This document shows, piece by piece, positions 21,057 to 34,500 of a DNA stretch of 64,000 bases; position 1 is the stretch's first letter; each line of letters opens with the position of its first letter. The translations under genes were made by a program, and so were the position numbers. The notes under the pieces were generated by a model. It did not search any database. It was not told where the DNA came from and was given only the letters and a program-made list of their open reading frames with translations. The stretch covers positions 110,636 to 174,635 of the forward strand of contig PDUO01000045.1 of the NCBI GenBank assembly GCA_003008705.1. The letters run 5' to 3'. Source of the DNA: Pezicula radicicola (lineage: Eukaryota; Ascomycota; Leotiomycetes; Helotiales; Dermateaceae).

Positions 21057-24000
21057 TTGACTTACTCACTTCTTTTCTTTGACCTCAATGATGGTGTCGC
21101 GACAGGCTCTTCCGCGACTGAGTGGCAGCTCTATGCAGAAGCAGCCATCCATCCTTCTTCTAAAATTGAGAGAAAGGCTAAAGATTTATATCACAGCCTC
21201 GTTGTTGTTCATGGTCTTGCAGGAGGTTCGCTATCTACATAGACTCATAAAAATGGCTCTTGTTGGCTTGAGTGGCTTTCTGGAGAAATTCCAGAGTTAC
21301 GAATTTTTGTGTTTGGGTACCCAGCACAATCTGTCTACTTTAAGACGAACAAGGAAGGTGTAACTGATGGCAGTCGGGTGTTCACATTTGCTGAAAATCT
21401 CTGCACCGACCTGAGAGATAACTCCACTAGAAGAAAGGTCAGTCAACTGTGACCCTGCCAAGCTCGCTTCTAACAACTATTAGCAACAAAATCCAACCAC
21501 TTTCATGGAACATGGTGTTGGGGGTATTATCATAAAAAATGTTAGCGTCCTGGCGAGTCGATCGATGGTGGCTTCATACGTCGTTCGGCGCTGATACTAG
21601 CAGGCGCTCACTTTATGCAATTCTCGCAAAGAACTCTATGGCGAGATTCTTTCCAGTACCTATCATATTCTATTCTTGGAGACCCCTCATCAGGGTTTGA
21701 GCACCAAGAGTTGGAAGTCTGTTTATGGTCAAGTTGCGACGGATCATGGAAAGGAGCAGTTTGAGATCTGGTCCTTGGCTCTTGTTGAGTTGGGAAGGAC
21801 TTTCACAAGTATCGGAAATGGCATCCATATTACTTCTATATATTCGCATTTGTCAAACGTAATTGACGGAGGAAAATTCGAGGCAAGTTTCCTGCTACAC
21901 TGTGGATCTTATGCTGATCATATAACGATGAAGAGCGTTGACGAGGCATCGGCGACTTTGAATACAAGAATCGAGTATCTGGTCTACCTCGACAACACAT
22001 CTCACCTTACTATGTCTAAGTTTCAAGGCCGTGATAATCCTGGATTCAGGCGTTTGTTATCACGAATCAAAGCAGAAATCGAGGAGTTTGGAATACCATT
22101 GACATCCGTACGAAGAGAAGTTATGGGTGTCTTCAAAACTACACCTACAGTCAGCCGAGAGGGAACTCAGCGACAGATGCAAGAACTAAGAGACCAGATG
22201 GCAAGAGACGTAACACGACTAGAGGAAGGTATGTAGTAACCGGCAAGTAGATTATGGGAGATTAATCTGACCCGATCGCAGAACGAAATGCGGAAGCTCA
22301 ATTGAAGCTCAAGCGAAAGATCAAGAAGTGGCTGCGACCACCAGGGACGAAAGAAATCCCTTATAAAGCAGACCTGGCAACCAAATCCACAGCAATAGAA
22401 GGCACTTGCACGTGGATGCTGTCCCATGAGGATTATCGATGTTGCCGTGCTGGCCTGGCTTCATGGTATTCAAGGCTGTGGCAAGTCGACCCTGGTCGCC
22501 TACGCCATCAACCAGTTACACAGTGAGGGTTTGCGGATGGTATACTTGTTCTATTGCTAAGATGCCGATATATTCGCATCTATGTTGATTAACTGTTTGA
22601 CTCTACAAATAATCAAGCATGACTCAGCCGTACTCAACACCCTGAAGCCAATCTATGAGAAAACTGTGGGCGCATCCCTGGTTTGTTTGCAGACTGCTAC
22701 CATGGTCTTCAAAGCAGCCTTGAGAGCATTTGGACAGTGCTTCATCATTATTGATGCACTAGACGAGTGTCGTTTTCAGGATAGGCAAGCGCTGGTGAAC
22801 ATCCTACTGGAATCTGTCACAGAAATTCCTTTAGGCTTAAAGATATTCTACTCGAGCAAGAATGAACCGGATCTCGACCAGGCAATTCTTCGCAATCCTC
22901 TTGCTATAGAGATAGAGATAGAGATAACTTCAGATCATATCGATAAAGACATTGAGAAAATGATACGGAACAATATCAACAATTCGTTATTCCTGTGTCA
23001 ACGGCTGGAGTCTACTCCCCCACACTACCTTAAGTATGTCGTCGACACGCTACGCGATGGGGCGCAAGGAATGTTTTTACTCCCAAAATATATGGTGGAA
23101 GACCTCAACTCCAAAGGGTCAATCGATGAAATTTCCGCTTTCCTGCTTGACCTTCCCTTAGGTCTGCACGAATACTACCTTATGCTTCTCGAAAAGATGG
23201 ACTTATGCTGGCGTCCAATGGCCAAACGTGTCTTTACATGGGTGGTTTGGACTAAGCGACCATTATCACTACCAGAATTGAAGGAAATACTTAAGATCGG
23301 CGCTAATGCATACCCTAATCTTGCTGTTGACGCCAAAGCAGCTTGTGGATGTTTGCTTTCTATCGAAAAGGACGAAATCAGACTTAGCTATAGTTCAGTC
23401 AAGAGACTTTTAGTTGGGTCTTAGACATTTCGAGAAAGCTCTATCTACACTCAGTTCGTCGAAACCCATCCCAACGATCGTTTAGCTGCTGCATGTGCTC
23501 GTTATCTCTTCAACGGGGGATACAATAAGCCTCCATGTCAGAATGAACGCTTTTCTGGAAGGCATCCGGAGTCCTTTGGCAATCCTTGCCCCTTCGTTCG
23601 TTATGCTGCTTTTTATTGGATATCCCATTGCCGTGAATCTAGGGATCCGATTCCGTTCATCCTCCCGATAAAGATCTTCGTTTTATCTGATCAGATGCCT
23701 TACTGGTGTGAAGTTGTTGGCCATCTCATCAACCTCGAGACGGACAGTTTTAAGCATCTCTGTAATATACTTCAGACCTTCATCGTCGAACTTAAATTTC
23801 GAAATGATATAAGTCCGCCAGCATCCGAATATCTAGAAGTTGTTGCTTCGAAGCTGTCTCGCGTTAGAACGTTCTTGGAGCTCTTGGGAGACGTGCTTTC
23901 CAATTTTCTAGAGGAGACCCAGACCTTTTGGCCGTTGGTCGATTCTCCCAATCGACTGTTAGGCCATGGCCGCGAAGGATGCTTGATGACTGGGTCACGC

Positions 24001-27000
24001 TTTTCGCAAGCACCTAAACGACTTCATGATATATTGGAGAAGCGTACCGTTGCCTACGGTTTCGACAGATTTCTTTTGGCAGATATCAACATATTCTTAT
24101 AGCAGTCACTTATGCCATCGGAACCTTGGGATCTTGCTTTCAGCGAAACCCTGCCATTGGATCCTTCTGAATCAAAAGTAATATGCCTCAAAACAGAGAG
24201 TATATTAACCGCTCGTCCATCAGACAGATATGGGATCGATCCGGCTGAGGTAGGCTCTATGCAAGCCACTACAGTGCTACGCGATGACTTACGAGCTGTC
24301 GCCATTGTGTGGGCGAGATATTCGAGAGATAAGTCACAGCCACTCGCGGTCAAATCATATGCTTGGCTATTGACAGAAGGCCTGAATGACCCTGAATTGC
24401 AAAGACTTGAGTGGTCGGACAGGGTAGACCCTTGCAGGATCGACTTGACAATCTCCAATGCTTTCAAGAAATCGAAAGGAGCGATAGCGTTCAGTACAGA
24501 GGAAACTGGGGAGCACTTATAGACTGCTGGAGGAAAGTACGAAATTCGAAGCGGCATCAATACTCCTACTCCAGCGTTGTCCAGGATACCGAAATGTCAG
24601 GATTGACATTTTGTAGCGCTGCCACTGCCATTGCTGGAGTACGCAATGGGAAAAGACTGGAACTTTATGATATTCCAAGGTTTAGGCTCGTCTCATTTGC
24701 TGACGGGAAATGTACAATCCTTGGGCTAAGTTCACATTGGAAAGTTTGTCTTGTTTCTGCGAACCACAGGAGAGCACAAGAAAAATGAGTCCGTCGTGCT
24801 TTCAAGTAACCTCGAAGATGCCGATGATCCTGCAGATACAGTTCAAGAGATCTGTCTCCTAACGCGGGAGAAGTGCCTCACAATATGGAACTATGAGAGG
24901 TCTCCAGCTCGGGCTATTGATTTGGAATACTTCTACAACAATAGCGGCCTTCATTCGTTTTCAGAAAACGAAACCGCCCTAGTTCTTTGTGTACCAACAG
25001 ACCCAGAGTGGTTACTACTGGCATTCGATCTCCAGAGTGACGACGTGTCAGGAAGTTCATGGAAAGTGGAGTACACCAGTCTTCTGGAAGGGGCAAACAT
25101 ACTTAGCTTTTCACTGTGCCCGATACACGACCGCTGTCTCTACCTTGTGGACAGTTACGGGATCATGCGAACAGCTCGAAAAGCAATCATGTCTCCATCT
25201 ATTTCTACTATACGAACGGATGATCAACCTCCCATACTGGCCGCTATTCTGCACAATCCATCGCAACCGAAATTAATGACAGCTACAATGGATTTGTCAA
25301 AACTGTAAGTTATGAGCGGGAAACATTCCTTGATAGATGAATTAACGTAGAACAGTCAAACCATTACTACCACCAGTTGGGATTTGCAGAACCTCGAAAA
25401 AGACCCAAGAGGAGATAGGCCACTGTCCTTTCTTAGAGATTTGATGCAAATCAAAAGTCAAACTCTAATCATCGATTTCGAGCCAGTTGTCGAATCGATG
25501 TGGCCCATGAAAGCGGGCCACCCCAACTTGTGGAGTAGAGTTGGAAGAGGTGCCCAAGATGCCATCGAAGTCACCCTTGGCTTCCTTTCAGAACTCTACG
25601 AAACATTTGACATGTCGAATGAAGATGCTATGCGGGATCTGTCTCCTCGAGTCTCTACTAAGGCCACCTTTAACTCCCCTGGCACTTTAGGATTCTTTCA
25701 AACATTAATTTATTTACCTCTTCCATCTGTTGGGGGACAACCGTTTTGGAATCTGACGATGATTATGGATATTCGATGGCTAGACACTCTGAAAGCTAGA
25801 AAGACAGGGATCTCGGGCTTCGCGAATGTCGGTACCACACAGGATGAATGTTTGGCTTGTGCTTACCACGAGGGAAAAAGACTTCTAGCATACTCAGTGT
25901 GCTTGGAATACAGGGGTAAGTCTCAGGAAACTCACAGATGGTTTACATCACGGCTGTGTCTTGCTTATTTGGGCCCGCAGGAATACTACGAGATCGATCT
26001 TGATCCGAGAGGCACCTTCGTCGACAGTACTATGTGTGATCTCGGTGAGTTATTAGATGATGTTCCTTTCAAAACTTAGAAATAACTCTAACAGAATTTA
26101 GATTATGGAAAAATCACGTCTTGGCTGTTCTCTGAGTGCGGTAGCTATCTGTACGGCATATCCATCCAAGGACCGGGCCGTGTTCTGGTATTTGACACGG
26201 TGAAAAGAACAACGATAAAGACAATATACAACCCACTCTACCAAGAAGTAATGTCAGCCATGACTCTCAGTATGTACGAGAAGGAGGTATACGTCTCAGG
26301 GTCACTAGACGGAGCAATCGTCATTGCGCGACTGCCACTGAGTCCCGACTCAAAGTACGAAGCCAGACTGGCAGCAGTCGGTCCCTTCGGTTTACAAGAC
26401 TGCGAACGGTTACACCTTTTATTCTCGAACTCCAAAGATAAGGGCCTTGTTATAGTTAGTCAGACCACGAACTATCTTAGGAAAGACGGCAGAATTAGAG
26501 GCAATTCCCAGTAGCCCATTATACTTTCCGTCAAGGAGGAGGACATGGAAAATTGGATTAAGTGGGAGCTACTAGAGGAACCACCAGCTGTTAAGGACGG
26601 AAAGGAAGTTGAGGATGATCCGGAAGTGCCTACGATCGAAAACGGTGGCCAATTTGTGCAGCCCGATGAAGCGGAGACAGTTGCAGATAACGGACACAAT
26701 GCTAAAGTTGGGCAAGATGCAGAAATTTTGACAGAGAAAGCGCATTCACCAATGGGATCTCGTGTCAATGAAGATATATATACTGACGATACGATCAGAA
26801 TACAAGGGCAGAGTACCTTGAAGGAAGCCAACAGTCCGAATACCAAGACAACCGACGAGCCATACGTCGAACATCATATATCCACAGACACAAACGGCCT
26901 TCAAAATTTCGAACCTGGTGATGAAGACGCACAGGATACTATCACAGATACGCCTAGAAGTTTTTGTATGAGACTAGGGGTAGGATTCAGGCATTACTAG
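21057..27000 (+). pseudogene. STAND gene 1: alpha/beta-hydrolase-like head, NACHT NTPase, long non-ankyrin C-terminus
   Basis: NLR-like protein with a fungal layout. The head (21180-22236) has the alpha/beta-hydrolase pattern SLVVVHGLAGG, then EHGVGGIIIKN, where GHSLGG is usual, and LFLETPHQG. A NACHT module follows with an intact P-loop, WLHGIQGCGKSTLV (22465-22500), Walker B CFIIIDALDEC (22740), a helical region with RPLSLPELKEIL, and a long C-terminal sensor-type region. An acidic tail runs to TAG at 26998. Introns are likely at 21437-21483, 25305-25355 (GTAAGT..ACAG) and 26044-26101. From about 22.5 kb to 24.5 kb one frame holds, broken by TAA 22558, TAG 23422, TAG 24100 and TAG 24520. 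The frame is shifted from 24523 to about 24780, and a further TAG lies at 26512. No ankyrin or WD repeats were clear. Recently inactivated; the start is uncertain. Confidence 0.8.
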
Positions 27001-27159
27001 ACCACCTTTCGTCGATTTCATTGATGTTATATTAATCCACCTCTGTACTTTATGAATCCGTATCCTTTACTACAGCCCTTAAACCTATATTTTTACTTCC
27101 CGAGTACTACGAACGATATATACCTATCCACTCCTTATTAAGTAAAACCTAATCATATA

Positions 27160-28988
27160 AATCCCCCCCGATTGCTTCCTCGATGGCTTCGTCGTGATGT
27201 GGCTTCGGCATCATGTCGTCCACAATAACCTTCAGTATTTTGTCGACCTTTTGTCTTTGTGTAGCCAGTCGAAGTAGAATAGCCGGTCTTCTTTGTACCT
27301 CGGGCGGCTGGAATTCGATAGGGATTCCGAGTCAACTACTGGCGTCAACCTTACTGTGGCTTGAGGGAGAGACACATAGGCCAAGATCTTGTTGAATTCT
27401 CGCTTTTCAAAGAACTCTTTGACCTCTTTCTCTTTGATAGACTCGCCGCTGGGCTGTTCACTGAGATCCAGCCCAATCTGGATATCTAGCTACGTACCGT
27501 ATCAGAACCCTGTCGATTCAACAGTGAGAGACTCAAAGGACACGATACATACTTCGCATCTCTTCGCCGAAGATTTTTTTTATCTCGCTCTCATCCTTGT
27601 CGGCAACTACATCCCTGTCGTTTTCGGGTGGAGTTTCTATGGTTGATCTCAAATATCTCAACTGAAGCTCGCGAATGACTTGTTCACTTGCTTTCTAGGT
27701 ATTTTCTCTTTCTTCTTGAATCTTTTCCTTCATCTTCTCCTCCATCTGTGCTGCGCTTTCGGCTTTCGTGCCGGGCCTGGCAGCACCCGATTGCTCTAGC
27801 TGGGATGTGGCTGTATCATCGGCTCCTTGCTCCTCCTTTTCTGAGACGTTCCTTTCTGCAGTTAGCCGGGTAGATTGCGTGCTGGGGTTGTCTTCAGGGT
27901 TTTGATGACCCCCCGAAGTACTCGAACTTGACGGCATAGCTTTCTCCATTGACACCTGTAGTCGGCGTTGATTGTCCAAAGGTCTTGCTTTGCATGGGGT
28001 TGGCTGATGTGGTCTGGGATCCTAGAACCCGCTGCCCACCTGCGACATTCCCGCTCCGCCCATCACTAGTGGTAGGGGCGGCCAAGAATCGTTTGGCTAT
28101 GAGCTTGTACCGCTGGTAGACTATAAGGGGTAAATTGAGCTCGATCTTATCACCACTTCCAGTATTGTAACTGCCGGGCGGAACGGGTTCGTGGAGGCTT
28201 TTTTCGCAGCGGTCAAGCAGGGATCTGACTAGCTCTGGTTGATGTTTATGGTCTTGATAGACCCTATGGTACATAACGGTCAGGTGAAGAGGAAGTGGCC
28301 TATCCTTATTTAGCAGCATTGGCTCGGTTGCCCAATTCACCAGCTTCAGGACGAAGAACTATGGAAATGGCTCTTTTGGACTGGTCAAGGCGTCGAATGC
28401 GGCTGTGATGCACTTTTTTCCCTCTCCTTCTTTGTTTTTCAACCCCCTGTGTGGATTTTTATCCATAAAGGTAATCATTGTCTCTGCTAAAGGACTGTCC
28501 GGCCCGTAGTAGGAGCTCTGGATCGCGGTAGTGAGTGGGTGAATTTCTGGATCGCCAACAGCACGCTCGATCGAGTCTGGATTGTGAAGCAGAATAGCTT
28601 CAAGGACAAGCGGAGGACAGCCCTCGGCTGCTGAAGCCTGCCGAAGCAGATGATGAAGAAAGCCCTTCCCTTCGCCCGAGGTCCAAGAGAGAGCTTTCTT
28701 GTACGTCTCTTCATGCTTCAACTTTCCTGCAATCTCTTTTGACCTCTGCTTCCTCTTTATCATATCAGCCTTGTAGTTTGGACCCGGAGATCTCGCCAAA
28801 GATCGGGATTGAAATTCTTTTTTGATGAGTGTAATGATCTTCTCCCACTCATCTGATGGCTCTTTTTGGACTGGTGGCGGAGGCTCCTGTGATTATTCTA
28901 CCTCGGTGTTAGGGTAGAAGTCATATTCCTCCCACAGGTTAGTCCCTTCCGAAACTGACATTGTCCTTGTCAGAGAATTGGTCGACAT
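27160..28988 (-). pseudogene. S8-associated N-terminal-type protein, copy A, truncated
   Basis: Minus-strand gene starting at ATG 28988 (MSTNSLTRTMSVSEGTNLWE). It has an early TAA after NTEVE, then a helical ankyrin-like region (FLHHLLRQASAAEGCPP, LEAILLHNPDSIERAVGDPE, IHPLTTAIQSSYYGPD, KKCITAAFDAL). A TAG follows at about 28356, then VYQRYKLIAKRFL and a Ser/Thr-rich linker. After frame changes it has FFEKREFNKILAYVSLPQAT, RLFYFDWL and VDKILKVIVDDMMPKPHHDE. Coding ends abruptly after AIEEAIGG at about 27170. From memory, this last block precedes the subtilisin (S8) domain in a family of large fungal proteins. No S8 Asp/His/Ser motifs are present here. It is divergent from the beta-rich gene at 29.8 kb. 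Confidence 0.5.
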
Positions 28989-29790
28989 AATCCGGAGAAT
29001 GTCTTCAAAGAACCACGTATGCGATCTAGGTTAGGGAAATGGATTCGAAAGACTCGGAAATTCACAACGCAATTGAAATTAGTCGACCAAATTTGCTGTT
29101 GATAGTGTTAATGGCTGAAGCATCGGAGTTAGCATTGGCATTTACGGAAAACAATAGCCTGGTCAATCACCATGTGGGATTTCCACTGAATCCGGCTTTG
29201 TCACCCCGCAATCTCTCGCTGAACCCCTCTCGTTATTCACTCACGAATGCCACAGGACGGGGTTCTTCGTCCTCAGCTCTTGACAGAATAGAATCGCCAG
29301 AACGCCATGGAATCAGCCTCAGGTGCCCCCACCAATCAACTACTTTGTGGCTTCCCATCCCAGCTCCCGCGCCGGTGCCGTGTTCCTCACTCCGAACAAG
29401 ACTGTCATGTTTTTCCATACTCTGCGTTATCATACCACGCCACGTGCACTAAAACTTGACTATGCAGATGATTGTTTCCCACTGTAGTGTGTTTCTAATG
29501 CATATACGAAGAAGTACAAAGTACTGTAGTGCAACCATGGACGGCATGATTCCCCTGCGATAAGTGTGAAAGCAAGAAACGGCAGCGGTGTGGAATAATA
29601 CAAACATGAGTATTTATCCCAATGCCAGTAAAGGTTCTCCTTCCAGAATGATTGATTTGGTATATATTTGAGAACCCACCTGGCTTCATCAGCCGTGAAA
29701 GTCTATACCTCCTGAGTAGGGAAGCAGGCCCACAGCCTGCGTTTATATCACCAACTGGTTATTACCTGCGACACCAGGCTTGACTTGACA
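28989..29790. other. Divergent intergenic region of module A
   Basis: Separates the minus-strand S8-associated gene from the plus-strand beta-rich gene, so it presumably holds both promoters. A plus ORF at 29039-29452 and its minus shadow have no recognisable features. CACGTG is present near 29440. Confidence 0.35.
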
Positions 29791-30822
29791 ATGGCTGCTG
29801 AACCTCTGTCCGATTTCGAAACCAGCTTTGAGGATGTCGAGTACGTTGATATCGACTTGGCAATCGTGGATACGTCTAGGGTCGCTAAATTCCGTACGGA
29901 CGGCCGCCCCCTAAAAGAATCGATAGTTCTCTAAACGGGCATTCTTGTCTGCTACGCGCTGGTTGACACCATCCATGGCAAGTTATCTACTATAGACTCT
30001 AAGTTCTGCTCAATTTTTGTTTTCGACTTTTCTTTTCGATCCTATTAAGCGAGGTCGTCGCATCTACCAGGTCAACATCGACGTCGTGATGTCCGACCCC
30101 GACCGCGAAGTCGTCTGCGTCACGCCTCCGGAGAGACTATCAATCAACTGCCGCACTCGAGCTGTTAAGAACACGCTTGGACTTACTTTCCAGGGCGGGA
30201 GTCCACATGGTGGAGGGAACTTGAGTGCAGGGAGGGAGACGAACATGGACGAAGAGGGCTATGCCACTGTGAAAGGGTGGTTAGCACACTAGCCACGGAC
30301 GAGGGAGCTTTCCGGGCAGCCTCGAAATTGTGCTAAATAGGTTGTCTTGCAGAACCTGGCAGCTAAAGATGGCGTTCTAGCGAAGCTACGAGCAGCTATT
30401 TTAGTGATGAGGGGCGACGAGAAGGCGGCGTTTCAGCTGGAGATACTCTTCAATGTTAAGGCTGATTGGAAGAGCAAGCTTGAACAAATGTTTAGGGGGA
30501 CTCCATTGTATAGCGCCGAGGTCATCAATCCTAGTGAGTCGACCAAGAGGGTTATAAAGACGTCCACCAGGGATAATCTAGGACTTATAGACTTGGAGAG
30601 CGTTTGTAATGTCTCGTACAGTAGACTCGAGGAGGATACATTCTCTTCTAATTAATGCGAGAGCCATCGAGGGCTTAGTATTTCATGTCGTCGAAATTAG
30701 CACTAGTGGCGTGTTCTGGGTACTGAGTAGTCACGGGGCCTTTATCCCATCGTCTGCGAACATCGTTCCAAAGAATTTCATAGGCCAAATTAATCAGGGC
30801 CGAATAGTATTAGAGTATTAGG
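29791..30822 (+). pseudogene. Predicted beta-rich protein of the NLR module, copy A
   Basis: ATG 29791 opens MAAEPLSDFETSFEDVEYVD, IDLAIVDTSRVAKFRTDG, then a TAA at about 29932. Further coding blocks follow in shifting frames: RRIYQVNIDVVMSDPDREVV, TRAVKNTLGLTFQGGSPHGG, GNLSAGRETNMDEEGYATVK (to a TAG at about 30290), then AAKDGVLAKLRAAILVMRGD, EKAAFQLEILFNVKADW and TSTRDNLGLIDLESV. Alternating hydrophobic patterns suggest beta-strands. No named domain was recognised. Position between the S8-associated gene and the STAND gene matches that of the gene at 49.3 kb, with which it shares a W..(E).DG(V/I)..(L/F)R..(I/V)L layout. Likely partner or regulator of the STAND protein by context only. Confidence 0.45.
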
Positions 30823-31599
30823 GCCCTTGTAAATACCCTACGCAACCGATGCCAGACGATAGGATTTCCGGGAACCTAGCGTGAAGTCACATTGTATACA
30901 TCTTAACCTTCGATATATTACCATCAATTCCACTTGCTTCCCACCATTCACACTCTTTTATTACTCGTAATCTTAATAGAGGCCTGGTTCTGTCCTCTCA
31001 GTGATTCTGAAGATAACTAGAATTCGCATATTGCCCCCTGCTTTACTACCAGCTTGCAGTGAGGCTGGCCATGAGTCGATCTGTCATTTTCTCTACTAGG
31101 TGAGCCTCCCTCTGTGCGACACGCCACCGCTTCTCATTGGACGACTTGCCCGGTGATCTTATCCCTCACGACTTCTGAATCCAATATTACGGCAGGAAAT
31201 ATTCAGCATTTATTGCTCTGGTGACTCAGTAATTCACATCACCCATTCGTGGGCCAGGTGGCATTCTTGCAGATTCAAATAATCCCAATGAAACGAGCCC
31301 AGCTACTGCACACCAAAATGAAGGCGCATGACTTTCGTGCACGGTTTCCCGAGACGGCACCGAGCTGAAGAAATCGAGTCCCGAAAATCGCGTTAACTCC
31401 CTAGACGGCTGGAGATTTCCACTTTCTTTCGCCTTCCCATCAGTGACCACGGAATTTGTTACAGACCTACAGGAACGGAGCAAATCGATAGATCTCGAGA
31501 CTGGGTTTGAATGTGGTCGCTATCTGCTCTAGGATAGCTCAAATATTCACGGTGAGTGGTGCCAACTACATCCTGAATGTTAAAGTCAGACTAAGACGG
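30823..31599. other. Intergenic, upstream of STAND gene 2
   Basis: No supported coding sequence. It probably contains the promoter and perhaps a decayed 5' exon of the following STAND gene. Confidence 0.35.
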
Positions 31600-34500
31600 C
31601 ATGTTGTGGCACAAGGCAACAGGTCAGCAAGACGTGGTATTATCATGGAAACGACGTATCTAAATTATGCTGTTTGGTCACCGTCTAGTTGTCGTTCTGA
31701 GTATGTAGATTATAATCAATTGCCTTATTCTTTCGGAGCTAAAAGCCAATGTCATCTCTAGCATAGTCACGGTACATGGCCTCGTCCAATCTAGGAAGTT
31801 GCCATGGGAAGACAATGGCCCCAGGGCCAAGTGGCTAAATAAAATCGTATTTAGCGACAGAGATGTAAGATTAATGGTATTCAGTTATAACGATATAATC
31901 GAAACAGGGCGGATATACACCTGCGAAGAGTGGTTGCAACCCGCAGCGCAGAGCCTTCTGGACGGTCTCTTTAAACACAGAGTCGAAACATCTCAGGTTT
32001 ACTAATCCACTGCTCCCATAGTGAAGCAAGCATAGCTGACGACGTGACTCGACATATTGCCAGACAACTCGGCCAATCACATTCATATCCCATGATATCG
32101 GAGGTGTTGTTCTGAAGAGCGTGAGTTGTAAATCTTCCATTCGAATCCATTTCTTTGTTGTTTAGATTCACGGCCCCAAAATTTGTTTAGTCACTGATCG
32201 ATGTTGCTAAGGCTTTGATTCTCGCTACTCAAGATCAGGACAAATATGGAGACTTTTTGCATGCTACTCGGGCAATCGTAAGTTAATCTTTTATTAGCTT
32301 CGTTGCGGTTGCAACTCAAGAACTACCTTAGTAGACCCTAGGTTTTCTTGGGTTATCCACATCGAGTTGTAAACCCAAACACACTCACAGACCAAATTGC
32401 TGGTTGGGTATAGAATAAAGAGAATCTTACCAAAGACGGGCTTATAAAGACGGCGAAATCTCTTGTTTCCAGAATTCTGGAGATCAATGGGCAGTTTCTG
32501 GAGACTGGAATCGTTCTCCGAAGTCGAATTATTAACATATTTGCTAAGCACCCCGATCTAGCTGAAAAGGTTTGTCTCTGTATTGTACAAAATACCTCTC
32601 ATTAATTAAACTTCACTAAATTTGTCGTCACTAATCACTTTTCCCTCAAGGTATTCTCTCTATTCACTATTACTTTAGACACGCCCGCAGAGTTGAGACT
32701 GCCATCCAGCCAGCCCCTTGCAAAACTACTCTGCAGCGATGATGATCAAGACTCCAACCCAGGGCTTGTCTACGGAGCACTATCGGCAGTAGAAGGTAGC
32801 TGATTCCTATTCTAGCTCTCTGATAGAGTTAACTCTAGTTGTACTCAGAATCCGGCACTGAGGCTGAAGTATCCGAGGAGGTACGCAAAGGTCTGCACCG
32901 CCAGTTGTCACTCACCTCGCCGTTTTACCCCAGTCAAGATGAAGTCAACCAAAGTAGCCTGGATAGTATGGAGGGAAGCCCAGGTTTCAAGAAATGTATT
33001 AAAAGGTCCGGTCCAAGATTCCTGGACCTCATCAAAGTCGCCAGCGGCTCCAGAAATCCCAGCAACCCGGGAAGCGTGTTGCGATTGCTTGAAAAATCCA
33101 ACGAGAAATCCTCTCGCCGCAACCACGTATTCGTCTTCCAATTTCGTAAGGACGATGTACGGCTGAACACTGAGAGGGCTTTGTTAACATCCTTTATTGC
33201 TGAGGCCACGACGGCCTTATTCCTAGGTATTACTTTCGACGAGACGGTATCTCTGAAGCTTGAAAAGGCTGCCTCCGGCGTGCTTCTCCCCAAGCAAGAC
33301 CTATTCTACATCTTTGCCTACTTGTGCACTTCTTTCAGAATACGAAACGAAGTGGTGATATGGGTTATCCAGAATCTGGAAGAGTGCACAGACTCGATAT
33401 CTTCGTTGGTAAAGTCCATTGCAGATGCCGAGGCCTTTTCGGAGTCCCAGTCAAAGATTCTGTTTTAAAGCTCCGAAGTTGAAGCAGTTCTTAATGCCTT
33501 AAAAGATTTGGAGGTGGTCCCACTAGAGATCGACTTGTCTTCACTCCCGTCCCCATACGAGAAGCTCTGTGCCACCGAAATAAAGAAGCTGACACAGAAC
33601 TACCCTGCTCTACTTCCATTTAGTGAGGTATTGAATAAGGTGTTGGCACAACATCGACAGAGCAATATCTTGGACGTCACCATCACGCAGTATATTTGTC
33701 GCTACACTCGAAGGCTTGCAACAACTTCTTCTGCCACAACCTTAACAGCTAGGTTAGAGCGATTGCCAACTATGTCAGCCCTGTAGTTGTTTATAGACAT
33801 GATGGCATCCATCCCGTCGCACAGAAGACAATGGGCCAAGAGCATTCTGGCATGGACGATGAATTCCTTCCGTCCTCTAACAGTCTGGGAACTGGAGAAC
33901 GCCATACCACGTGAAGACCAGGCAGACGCTACTCACTGTGACAGGTGGGGAGACACGTGCTTTGCAACCCAGCTTCAGGAATGCTTTGCAGATTTGATCG
34001 TCATCAAGAATAACGAGATCTCCTTCGTTCATCCAACAGTTCGGAAATATCTCGGATGGTCGCCTCGGACTTGAAGATGTCATCAAGGCGGTTGTGGAAG
34101 GTTCCATTTCTGATGAGAACCATGTCTCACCTGATGAGCTTCTCAGCGAGCTACTTTTGGAGTCGCTTCGATTCCAAAAGGCTGACATTTCAAAGTTCTT
34201 GATTAAGACGATACCCAACCAGGGCCATAAGTTGCCCTTATCCGCGATGAACACGGCCTGTCGCATTGGAGACCCCGAGATTGTGGGGGAGTTTCTTGAC
34301 AATGGCTTCGATATAGCCTCATTTGAGCCTGTTAATGAGGTGATGAACCCCTATATATGGCTCGTTCTTACGGTAATTTCAAGACGGCCAACCTTTTAAT
34401 CACCAAACGTGTCTTCTCTCGGCGCGAAGACCAACAGTATCTATAGACTAGCTTAGACCTTGCTGTCACTCGGGGCTTTTGCCAATGTACCAACAATCTT